From an uncultured Bacteroidia bacterium (lineage in GTDB: Bacteria > Bacteroidota > Bacteroidia > Bacteroidales > UBA932): 64,000 bases of DNA. The stretch lies in NCBI GenBank assembly GCA_902801205.1, contig CADCHE010000002.1:230115-294114 (forward strand), given 5' to 3'. The notes beneath the pieces are model-generated. The model made no database searches and was not told the DNA's origin. It was given only the letters and a program-made list of their open reading frames with translations. The position numbers were made by a program, and so were the translations under genes. The stretch's first letter is position 1. Each line of letters opens with the position of its first letter. Shown here piece after piece: positions 1-7,205 of this stretch.

Positions 1-683
1 TTCGACAGGTGGAGGATGCTGCTTTTCGCCTGCTCCGGATCGATGTCCACAAGGACGTGGATGTTGTTGAGCGTGTTCATGAAGAAGTGCGGGCTGATCT
101 GGTAGCGCAGGTACTGCAGCTGGGTTTCCAGGTGCTTCTGCTCCAGTTCGCGCATGCGCCGCTCACCTTCCAGGGAGAGGAAGAACATCTTCACGAGCAG
201 GTTCAGTCCGATGACGAGGAGGGCCAGGATCAGGGTGATCGCTTCAGGCTTGAGGGGATGGAAAAACAGCTGTTTCTCCTTCCGGTCTTTCCGCGGTCCG
301 TCCGGTCGCCCTTCCGGCGGCCTTGCCGGGGCGGTCCGCAGCTGCGGACCGTGCATCTGTTCCATGTGCGGCCCCGCGTGCGGGTCGGGCCCCTTGTCCG
401 TCCGCCGGCTCATGCAGAGGGTGAACCCGGTGATCAGCGCCAGCGTGAGGACGGCATACAGGAGTTTCCGTTTCTTGTGAAGGTACAGCCCCGAGAGGAA
501 GATGTCATGGACCAGGAAGAGCGCGAGGAAGGGAAGCAGCCGCAGCCAGGCGGTCCGGATCCCCGGCCACGCGTTCTCTTCGGCGGTGAACAGCGCCGAC
601 AGGGGCGCCAGGAAAAGGAGGCCCCAAACGATGATGTAGATGATGCGTTCCTGACGTTTTCCGCTCATGTCCGACAAAGCCAT
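1..683 (-). CDS. LytS/YehU-type sensor histidine kinase, 3' end beyond window
   Basis: This is the N-terminal 227 codons of a membrane sensor kinase of the His_kinase (PF06580) family, which phosphorylates a LytTR-type response regulator. Hydrophobic segments lie at about residues 13-32, 46-65, 73-91 and 148-168. A Pro/Arg/His-rich soluble stretch (about 92-145) sits between the third and fourth, so the sensor part is mainly membrane. A coiled stretch (171-190) leads into QISPHFFMNTLNNI, the family's phosphoacceptor box, with the acceptor His at residue 199. The catalytic ATPase domain is cut off by the window edge. The start is the ATG at 683; an in-frame ATG at 668 is an alternative. The response regulator should lie just outside the window. 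The opposite-strand reading of this stretch is a shadow. Confidence 0.87.
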   Translation of the reverse strand, partial: MALSDMSGKRQERIIYIIVWGLLFLAPLSALFTAEENAWPGIRTAWLRLLPFLALFLVHDIFLSGLYLHKKRKLLYAVLTLALITGFTLCMSRRTDKGPDPHAGPHMEQMHGPQLRTAPARPPEGRPDGPRKDRKEKQLFFHPLKPEAITLILALLVIGLNLLVKMFFLSLEGERRMRELEQKHLETQLQYLRYQISPHFFMNTLNNIHVLVDIDPEQAKSSILHLS

Positions 684-734
684 ATCCGCTATCAATTATA
701 GTGTTTTCTTTCGATTTTGCAAAACGCAAACGTC

Positions 735-765
735 CGAAAGTACGGCATCCGGCCGGGAAATCCAA
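735..765 (-). promoter_or_regulatory. candidate promoter of the histidine kinase gene
   Basis: On the minus strand TTG (763-765) is followed after 20 bases by TACTTTCG (735-742), one base from the Bacteroidota -7 consensus TAnnTTTG. It would give a leader of roughly 45 bases before the ATG at 683. The rest of the 684-947 intergenic stretch holds nothing else I can assign; a TACCTTG at 895-901 could serve the plus-strand gene but has no matching upstream box. Confidence 0.4.
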
Positions 766-947
766 TCTTTTTCAACCAAACGGCCTTTTTGTCCGGTCAA
801 ACCGGTGCCTGCGGGGGATGATCCGCCTGCGGGGCGTTCATCGGTCCGTACGGCCCGTTCGTTGAAAAAAATTCCGGAAACGGAAAGAGGAACGTACCTT
901 GCGCCATGCAGCCCGGCGTGGCTGTCCACTTTAAAAACTGTAATGCG

Positions 948-2777
948 ATGAAAACGAAATATGAATGCAGGGCATCCGTGGCACTGGCCGCCCTTATGCT
1001 GGCCCTCTCCGGATGCATCCAGGACGAGATCCTCTATGCGGGTACCTCCAACAGCGACGCCGTCAGTGAAAACACAGCGACCGACTGCTCTTCTTCCGGC
1101 TCCTCTTCTGGCGGAACCACCTCCGGCGGCGGTTCCTCTTCCGGTACCGGCACCGTGACGGCGCCGGTCATCACCGTGGAGGAAGTGGCGGCCGACCTGG
1201 TCGCCAACACCACCTTCGACCGGACGATCCGGATCGTCTACGCCGCCGCCGGGGCGACGGTCACCGGCGACGAAAACAAGATCGTTTCCGTCAACGGGAA
1301 CGACGTCACGGTCGACAACACCGGCGACACCGCCGAGAAAGTCAAGTTCGTCCTCAGCGGGAAGTCCTCCGACGGCTTCTTCAAAGTGTACAACAGCCAG
1401 CGGCAGGCGATCGTCCTGGACGGACTCGACCTGAAGAACCCTGCCGGTGCGGCGATCAACAACCAGGGCAAGAAACGCTGCTTCGTCGTGGTGCAGGGCG
1501 ACAACGCTCTCGCCGACGGTCCATCCTACACCGACACCCCGTCCGACGAGGACGAGAAGGGCGTCTTCTTCAGCGAAGGCCAGCTGCTGTTCAGCGGCGA
1601 CGGTACGCTCACGGTTACGGCCACCGGAAAGTCGGGCATCGTATCGGACGACTATGTCCGCTTCCTCGCCGCCCCTGTGGTGAAGGTGACTTCTTCCGCC
1701 GGACACGGCATCCGTGGCAAGGACGCCGTCATCGTTACGGACGGAACCCTTACGGCAGACGTGTCCGCGCAGATGAAGAAAGGGGTTTCCTCCGACTCGC
1801 TGGTACGCTTCGAAGGCGGTGCCACGACCCTGAAAATCACGGGAGGAACCGCGTATGACAGTGAAGACAAAGACTATTCGGGATCGGCCGGCGTGAAAGC
1901 CGACCAGGTCTTCCAGATGCTTGGCGGCTCGCTGACGGTCACCAACGCCGGCACCGGCGGCAAGGGCATCAGCGGCGACGGCGCCGGATACTTCCAGGGC
2001 GGCACCGTGTCGGTCACTGTGACGGGGAGCAATTACGGATCCTCTTCTTCGGGCGGACGCCCCGGCAGTTCCTCGTCCAGCAGTTCCTCCGTCGCGGCCA
2101 AGGGCATCAAGTTCGACGGCAACCTCTATTTCACCGGTGCATCCGTGCAGGTCAGCGCCAAGGCGCACGAAGGCATCGAATCCAAGGGGACCATCCTCGT
2201 TTCCGACGGTATGGTGAGCAGCGTCTCCTCCGGCGACGACGCCATCAACGCCAGCTCGACATTTACCATCACGGGAGGATTTGTCAGCGGTATCTCTTCG
2301 GCCAATGACGGCCTTGATGCGAACGGCAACCTCTACATCAAGGGCGGTGTCGTCTATGCGGCGGGAGCCGGTTCCCCGGAAGTGGCGGTCGACGCCAATA
2401 CGGAGGGTGGATACAAGCTCTACGTGGAAGGGGGCGTTCTCTTCGCGATCGGCGGCCTGGAGAACGGCGCCAGCCTGAGCCAGGGCTGCTATTCGGCCTC
2501 CTCCTGGTCCAGGGGCACCTGGTACGGTGTGACGGTCGGCTCCACTTCCCATGCCTTCAAGACTCCTTCTTCCGGCGGTTCCGGACTGATCGTTTCCGGC
2601 GCCTCGCAGCCTTCGGTCCAAGCCGGCGTCACCGCAACGGGCGGCACGGCTTCCCCGGACGGGGCGGCGCGCCTGGACTGCACCCTCTCCGGGGGCAGCA
2701 GCGTAAGCCTGTCGGCCTATTCCGGCGGCAACGGCATGGGTGGTAACGGCATGGGCGGCGGCTGGGGACCGCGCTAA
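948..2777 (+). CDS. Surface lipoprotein with beta-helix carbohydrate-binding domain (Cthe_2159-like)
   Basis: This 609-residue protein begins with a lipoprotein signal (ALMLALSGC), so it is anchored to the envelope. A Ser/Gly/Thr-rich linker (about residues 45-70) follows. The rest is built of short beta-rich repeats with recurring GI, GGT and DG turns, typical of a right-handed parallel beta-helix. A second poly-Ser linker (about 360-382) interrupts the helix, and the C-terminus is Gly/Met/Asn-rich. The repeats and the neighbours match the carbohydrate-binding domain-containing (Cthe_2159/PF14262) family, known for calcium-dependent binding of acidic polysaccharide. The ATG at 948 was chosen because the signal peptide starts there; upstream in-frame codons would add nothing hydrophobic. 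It is the first gene of a cassette with VTC and DUF4956 genes. Family assignment is by pattern and context, not search. Confidence 0.72.
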   Translation: MKTKYECRASVALAALMLALSGCIQDEILYAGTSNSDAVSENTATDCSSSGSSSGGTTSGGGSSSGTGTVTAPVITVEEVAADLVANTTFDRTIRIVYAAAGATVTGDENKIVSVNGNDVTVDNTGDTAEKVKFVLSGKSSDGFFKVYNSQRQAIVLDGLDLKNPAGAAINNQGKKRCFVVVQGDNALADGPSYTDTPSDEDEKGVFFSEGQLLFSGDGTLTVTATGKSGIVSDDYVRFLAAPVVKVTSSAGHGIRGKDAVIVTDGTLTADVSAQMKKGVSSDSLVRFEGGATTLKITGGTAYDSEDKDYSGSAGVKADQVFQMLGGSLTVTNAGTGGKGISGDGAGYFQGGTVSVTVTGSNYGSSSSGGRPGSSSSSSSSVAAKGIKFDGNLYFTGASVQVSAKAHEGIESKGTILVSDGMVSSVSSGDDAINASSTFTITGGFVSGISSANDGLDANGNLYIKGGVVYAAGAGSPEVAVDANTEGGYKLYVEGGVLFAIGGLENGASLSQGCYSASSWSRGTWYGVTVGSTSHAFKTPSSGGSGLIVSGASQPSVQAGVTATGGTASPDGAARLDCTLSGGSSVSLSAYSGGNGMGGNGMGGGWGPR

Positions 2778-2847
2778 GTTCTGTGGCCTTCTTTTTGTTA
2801 TTTCCCGAATTTTCCGATATTTGTACATTCAAAGGGAGATGAAAGCC

Positions 2848-3264
2848 ATGAAAAAGACATTCGCGATGCTGTCCGTCCTCGCCGCCGCGCTGCTGCTCTG
2901 CAGCCCCGTCGGCGCGCAGGATGCGCAGAAAATAAACAAGAAGAACCTGGTCATCAAGGAGTGGAACACCGACGTGCGGACCAACCGGAAAGTCCTCGAC
3001 CAAGTGACGACATACAATTCCGATGGCAAGAAGATCGACGAGGTGGAGTACGGGTCCAGCGGACAGAAGTGGCGCAAGCGCTACGAGTATGGCGCGGACG
3101 GCAAGGTCAGCAAGGAAATGCTCTATGATGAGAACAACCGCCTGGTGAATTACAAGAAGATCGAATACAACGAGTTCGGCCGGAAGAAAGTTCAGTACAC
3201 CTACAACCCGAAGGGGAAGCTGGTGAGCGTCAAAGTCTATGAATATATCATAGAAGATGAATGA
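2848..3264 (+). CDS. Small secreted protein with YD-like repeats
   Basis: This 138-residue protein has a clean signal peptide ending SPVGAQ, so the mature part is periplasmic or secreted. The mature part is charged and contains a repeating tyrosine pattern (YEYGADGK, IEYNEFGRK, YTYNPKGK, VYEY) like YD/RHS-type or MORN-like beta repeats. I do not recognise a defined family; DUF3836-like secreted Bacteroidetes proteins look similar. The start at 2848 leaves the purine-rich AAAGGGAG at 2831-2838 at a sensible distance; the ATG at 2839 is too close to it. The last 8 bases overlap the VTC gene, so the two are probably translationally coupled. Confidence 0.75.
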   Translation: MKKTFAMLSVLAAALLLCSPVGAQDAQKINKKNLVIKEWNTDVRTNRKVLDQVTTYNSDGKKIDEVEYGSSGQKWRKRYEYGADGKVSKEMLYDENNRLVNYKKIEYNEFGRKKVQYTYNPKGKLVSVKVYEYIIEDE

Positions 3265-4054
3265 CTTCCCGCATACGGATTTCTCGGAAGCACTGGGTGC
3301 GCTGGGTCCCATCACCCTCGAGGAGATGGACGGAATCACCTTGATGAACCGCATCGATACCAAGTACCTGACCGATGAGGCGACCCTCCTGAAGATCCTT
3401 TCCGATGCGGCTCGCGACGGATACCGGGTCCTGGAAGTGAACGGAGATCGGATCGGAGCCTATGACTCGGTCTATTTCGATACGGAAGGCATGAAGTGCT
3501 TCCTGGACCACCACAACCGCCGCCTGGTACGCCAGAAAGTCCGGACCCGTTCTTATGTGAAGCAGGGAAAATCCTTCCTGGAAATCAAGCGGAAGAACAA
3601 CAAGGGACGGACCAGCAAGAAGCGGATTGCGATTCCTGTGTCAGAGATGATGGATTTCCGGGAGGATGCCCAAGCGACCGCCTTCCTGGCTGAGCATTCC
3701 TGGTTCACGGCGGCGGACCTTTTCCCTTCCGCCGAAACCTCTTTCCAGCGCATTACCCTGGTGAATGCGGCGGAGACAGAGCGGCTGACTATCGATACGG
3801 CGTTGTATTTCAGGAATTTCCGTACAGGGAAGGAGGCTTCTCTCCGCAATGCCGTCATCATCGAACTCAAGCAGGACGGACGTGCCTCCAGTCCGATGAA
3901 GGGCATCCTCCTGAACCACCGGGTGAAGCCTGTCCGGATCAGCAAATACTGTATTGCCGTCACACTCACGGCGGAGCACCTCAAGACAGGACGCTTCAAG
4001 ACGAAGGTCCGTACCATAGAAAAAGTGATCAACCATAAAATTATGACGATATGA
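3257..4054 (+). CDS. VTC domain polyphosphate polymerase-like protein
   Basis: This 265-residue cytosolic protein matches the bacterial VTC domain of the triphosphate tunnel fold, which in yeast Vtc4 polymerises polyphosphate from ATP. Visible signatures are the N-terminal MNRIDTKY box (residues 30-37), the basic strand KVRTRSYV (about 94-101), FLEIKRK (about 107-113) and the acidic-basic strand IIELK (about 200-204). Alternating charged residues of this kind line the tunnel. Length is usual for bacterial stand-alone VTC proteins. It overlaps the upstream gene by 8 bases and the DUF4956 gene by 4 (ATGA), the arrangement of a co-translated unit. VTC plus DUF4956 is a recurrent pair in Firmicutes and Bacteroidota. 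The actual polymer made by bacterial family members is not settled. Confidence 0.88.
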   Translation: MNDFPHTDFSEALGALGPITLEEMDGITLMNRIDTKYLTDEATLLKILSDAARDGYRVLEVNGDRIGAYDSVYFDTEGMKCFLDHHNRRLVRQKVRTRSYVKQGKSFLEIKRKNNKGRTSKKRIAIPVSEMMDFREDAQATAFLAEHSWFTAADLFPSAETSFQRITLVNAAETERLTIDTALYFRNFRTGKEASLRNAVIIELKQDGRASSPMKGILLNHRVKPVRISKYCIAVTLTAEHLKTGRFKTKVRTIEKVINHKIMTI

Positions 4055-4815
4055 TTTCGATGCAAGATTTGGGCGAATTCGCTCTTGAAGATGAAGCCAT
4101 CGATGTGCAAACCATTTCGGAGGCGATGATGACCACGGCCCAAAGCCTGACGGAACTGGCCATCCGCTTCTTCCTTAACTTGTTGGTCTGCTGGATCCTC
4201 GTGCAGTTCTTCTACTACCGGAAGAGCCGTCGTCGCGATTATTACTTCACCTTCATGGTGTTCTCCTCGGCAATGCTGATGCTGCTCTACGTGATGGGTA
4301 ACGTGGAAGTGGGCGTCGGGCTCACCCTGGGTTTGTTCGCCATTTTCGGAGTCATTCGCTATCGGACGGAAACCGTGCCTATCCGGGAGATGACCTACCT
4401 CTTCGTCATCATCGCCCTTGCTGCCGTGAACGGGCTGGCGCCGATCTACAAGCTTTCGGGGATCGTCACGGAGCATCCGCACTATGTCCTTTCCACGGGC
4501 GGTATACTGGTGACGGTCCTGGCCAATGCGCTGGTCGTGCTGCTGATCTGGGTGCTGGAAAGCGAGCGGCTGCTCAAGCATACGTCCACGAAACTGGTGC
4601 AGTACGACCGGATCGAGCTCATCGTGCCGGAGCGCCGTGCGGAACTGGTCGCCGACCTGGAGAAACGCGTCGGTGTCAAGGTGGACAACCTGGAGGTGGG
4701 CCATGTGGATTTCCTCAAGGACTCCGCCTTCATCAAGATTTACTATACCCTGCCCAAGGACCAGACCGGATCGATCGATACGCTGACCCGGGCCAAGGAT
4801 TTCGTCGAACAATAA
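4051..4815 (+). CDS. DUF4956 inner-membrane protein
   Basis: This 254-residue integral membrane protein matches DUF4956. It has an N-terminal amphipathic stretch and about four to five hydrophobic helices between residues 35 and 170: one beginning LAIRFFLNLLVCWI, one at FMVFSSAMLMLLYVMG, the diagnostic glycine-rich ALGLFAIFGVIRYRTE-like region, and one near GGILVTVLANALVVLLIWVL. A cytosolic C-terminal domain of about 80 residues with alternating charge follows. Function is unknown for the family; it nearly always accompanies VTC proteins, so it may be the membrane channel or anchor for the polymer. The start codon overlaps the VTC stop (ATGA), and the next gene starts 12 bases downstream. Confidence 0.87.
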   Translation: MISMQDLGEFALEDEAIDVQTISEAMMTTAQSLTELAIRFFLNLLVCWILVQFFYYRKSRRRDYYFTFMVFSSAMLMLLYVMGNVEVGVGLTLGLFAIFGVIRYRTETVPIREMTYLFVIIALAAVNGLAPIYKLSGIVTEHPHYVLSTGGILVTVLANALVVLLIWVLESERLLKHTSTKLVQYDRIELIVPERRAELVADLEKRVGVKVDNLEVGHVDFLKDSAFIKIYYTLPKDQTGSIDTLTRAKDFVEQ

Positions 4816-4827
4816 ACCCCGTCAGTC

Positions 4828-5619
4828 ATGAAATACAGAATGGCCATCCTCGCGCTGTGCTGCGCGCTCCTGCCGGTCTGCGCTTCTGCGCAGGGCACGG
4901 ACAATGAACAAGAATCTGCGATCCGCGGCCGGATCGGCGCGCAGGTCGACAAGAAGATCGTCAAGGGCCTGCATGTCGCCCTGGACGGCGAGCTCCGTAC
5001 GGAGGACAACTTCTCCGACGTGGGACGCTGGCAGGCGGGCGTATCGGTCAGCTACAAGTTCCTGCCTTTCCTTAAGGCTTCCGTGGGCGGCCTTTACATC
5101 TCGAACCGGAACGGCTCGGGCGAGTGGGAACCGCGCCAGCGGGTCTACGGCGACCTGATGGGGACGCTCAAGTGGGGCGACTGGCGGTTCTCCCTGAAGG
5201 AGCGGCTGCAGATGACGCACCGCGAGGTGAACAACAAGTTCCAGAATGTCCCTAACGCCCTGGCACTCAAGAGCCGTATCAAAGCTTCGTACAAAGGCTT
5301 CGGCGCCGTTGAACCCTACGCCTTCGTGGAATTGCGCGCCGCGCTCAACGACCCTGCCTGCACGGCCACGTGGAACGGTTCTTCCTATACTTCATATGCC
5401 TTCAAGGGGTATTCGGACACGTACCTGAACCGGACGCGCGCCGCACTCGGCGTAGAGTGGTCGCTGAGCAAGCAGCATGCGATCGATTTCTACGTGCTGA
5501 ACGACTGGTGCCGCGACAAGAACATCGACACCAACAAGGAAGGGACGAAACTCAAGTCGCTGACATACGACCGTATGTTCCTGACCTCGTTCGGGATCGG
5601 ATATTCGTTCTCCTTCTAG
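4828..5619 (+). CDS. DUF2490-like outer-membrane beta-barrel protein
   Basis: This 263-residue protein begins with a signal peptide ending ASAQG. The mature chain alternates hydrophobic and polar residues in short strands and ends in an aromatic residue (SFGIGYSFSF), the usual C-terminal signal for insertion into the outer membrane. Length, strand pattern and the RWQAGVSVSYKFLPFLK stretch resemble DUF2490 proteins. It is the last gene of the VTC/DUF4956 cassette, 12 bases after the previous stop, so it may give that system an outer-membrane element. Function beyond that is inference. Confidence 0.72.
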   Translation: MKYRMAILALCCALLPVCASAQGTDNEQESAIRGRIGAQVDKKIVKGLHVALDGELRTEDNFSDVGRWQAGVSVSYKFLPFLKASVGGLYISNRNGSGEWEPRQRVYGDLMGTLKWGDWRFSLKERLQMTHREVNNKFQNVPNALALKSRIKASYKGFGAVEPYAFVELRAALNDPACTATWNGSSYTSYAFKGYSDTYLNRTRAALGVEWSLSKQHAIDFYVLNDWCRDKNIDTNKEGTKLKSLTYDRMFLTSFGIGYSFSF

Positions 5620-5629
5620 GGAAGGGCGG

Positions 5630-6487
5630 TCAGATCGTGACCAGCCTGGGTTTCCGGCGCTCGAAATAGGCGAGCCTGCGGAAGCCCAGGCTCTTTACAT
5701 ACTGGCCGTAGTACTGGAATTTGTCGCCCACCCGCTCGGGGTTGTGGGAGTCGGAGCCGAGGGTGATCAGTTCACCGCCCAGTTCCAGGAAACGGAGCAG
5801 GATGTTCCGGTCGAGCTGCGGGGTGCGGAGGCCGTATCGCTGATAGGTCTTTGTGTTGATTTCCAAGGCTTTCCCGTTCTCTGCCAGGAAGCGGAGGATC
5901 TCGTCGAAGTGGGCGGGGAAGTCGCGGTACAGGAAACTCTCCACCGGATAGGGTGCATACCGGGCCACGTAATCGAAATGGCCCATGACGTCGAAGTCGT
6001 CGCCCAGGAAGCGGAGCTCCTTGAAGAGGACGTCGAGGTAGTGCCCGTAGGCCTCTTTCCAAGTCTTCCCGCGGTAGTAGCGGTCGCCCCAGTAGGGGTC
6101 GGCGTCGTCGATGTAGTGGAGGGAGGCGATGACCTGGTCGAACTGCCACGTCCGGAAATAGTCACGGATCTGCTCCCGGCAGCTTTCCTGTACGCCGATC
6201 TCTACGCCTTTCAATACGCGGAACTTCTTGGAGGCACCCTTGACGAGGGAGCCTTCGGCAACCCGGCCGGCCAGGCGGTCGAGTTCCTCCTGCTGCGCAC
6301 GGACATCGAATTCCTCTTTCTGCAGGGGTTCGAAATCCGCTTTCATCGGGGGAACGTAAAAGTCGCAATGGTCAGTGAAACAGATGCCTCCCAGCCCTTT
6401 TTCCAGGGCGGAAACCACGCTTTTCTCCGCGGTCGTGCGTTCACCGTCGAAAGAAAACTGGCTATGATTGTGACAATCGAAATACAT
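5630..6487 (-). CDS. PHP-domain phosphoesterase, histidinol-phosphatase-like
   Basis: This 285-residue cytosolic protein has the PHP-family metal site: DCHNHSQFSFDG at the N-terminus (His 6, His 8), CFTDHCDFY (about 35-43), an internal glutamate in KGVEIG, ASLHYID, and the C-terminal GSDSHNPERVGD. This order matches HisJ/HisK-type histidinol-phosphate phosphatases. There are no other histidine biosynthesis genes nearby, so the substrate could be another phosphoester. It is transcribed alone, convergent with the outer-membrane gene (10 bases between stops) and divergent from the DUF308 gene. Confidence 0.82.
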   Translation of the reverse strand: MYFDCHNHSQFSFDGERTTAEKSVVSALEKGLGGICFTDHCDFYVPPMKADFEPLQKEEFDVRAQQEELDRLAGRVAEGSLVKGASKKFRVLKGVEIGVQESCREQIRDYFRTWQFDQVIASLHYIDDADPYWGDRYYRGKTWKEAYGHYLDVLFKELRFLGDDFDVMGHFDYVARYAPYPVESFLYRDFPAHFDEILRFLAENGKALEINTKTYQRYGLRTPQLDRNILLRFLELGGELITLGSDSHNPERVGDKFQYYGQYVKSLGFRRLAYFERRKPRLVTI

Positions 6488-6517
6488 ATTCGGTCACGAA
6501 TATAGGCAAAAATTCTT

Positions 6518-6525
6518 AAATTTGT
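6518..6525 (+). promoter_or_regulatory. Bacteroidota -7 box upstream of DUF308-dnaG-metG
   Basis: TAAATTTG fits the Bacteroidota sigma-ABfr consensus TAnnTTTG and lies 20 bases before the ATG at 6546. No good TTG is found at the -33 position, so the call rests on the -7 box and its place in the divergent gap. Confidence 0.4.
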
Positions 6526-6545
6526 CTTTCCTATCTGACAGAAGT

Positions 6546-7190
6546 ATGATAACATTCGGATACAAGTCCCGGTTCAGCAGCATCCTGCGGGCGTTGGCGG
6601 CCATCGCCGTCGGCCTGGTGATGGTCATCGGGAACGATGCGACGACGACGGTGGTGCGCATCATCGCCTCCTTCCTTTTCGCCGCAGGCGTGGTTTCCCT
6701 CGTCTATGGGTACGTGCACCGCGCCACGGGCGCCCTCTCCCTGATGGTGACCAACGCCATCGTGGACATGGTCCTCGGCCTGGTGCTCTTCCTCAGCCCC
6801 CAGCTGGTTTCGGACATGATCGTCTTTCTGGTCGGCTTCGTCCTGCTGGCGTTCGGCGTCATCCAGCTGATCGCCCTCATCGGCAGCGTGCGGATGCTGG
6901 GCGGCGGGTTCCTGCCGCTCCTGCTGCCCGCCCTGGCGGTGGTTGGCGGTATTTTCCTGCTGGTCAATCCGTTCAGTATCAAGGTGATGACAATCGTCGC
7001 CGGGTGCATGCTGGTGTACTACGGGGTGAGTGAACTGTTCTCTGCCTGGAAGGTCGGCAAGGCGAAGGAAGCGTATGAGATCCAGTTCGCGCGGGAACGC
7101 GAAACCGCGTCCGCGGGTGACGGAGGCCGGATCGACACCTCCTCCCTGTCTGACGCCAAGGAGGCCGAATTCCAGAAAGTAGACGAATAA
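6546..7190 (+). CDS. DUF308 (HdeD family) membrane protein
   Basis: This 214-residue inner-membrane protein has about six hydrophobic helices over residues 12-170, paired like the HdeD/DUF308 repeat (for example VGLVMVIGNDATTTVVRIIA, then LGLVLFLSPQLVSDMIVFLV). A soluble charged C-terminal tail of about 40 residues ends in AEFQKVDE. In Escherichia coli HdeD is an acid-resistance membrane protein; in Bacteroidota the role is unknown. The ATG at 6546 is preferred; a TTG at 6522 would put the -7 box inside the gene. The stop is 15 bases before dnaG, so it probably leads the dnaG-metG operon. Confidence 0.83.
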   Translation: MITFGYKSRFSSILRALAAIAVGLVMVIGNDATTTVVRIIASFLFAAGVVSLVYGYVHRATGALSLMVTNAIVDMVLGLVLFLSPQLVSDMIVFLVGFVLLAFGVIQLIALIGSVRMLGGGFLPLLLPALAVVGGIFLLVNPFSIKVMTIVAGCMLVYYGVSELFSAWKVGKAKEAYEIQFARERETASAGDGGRIDTSSLSDAKEAEFQKVDE

Positions 7191-7205
7191 AGCGGGTAGA
7201 AGAGC

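Noticed and set aside
696-2828. Long minus-strand open frame antisense to the beta-helix lipoprotein
   Set aside because: Low-complexity Arg/Gly/Ala-rich text without domains; it arises from high GC on the opposite strand. The plus strand has a lipobox and regular repeats.
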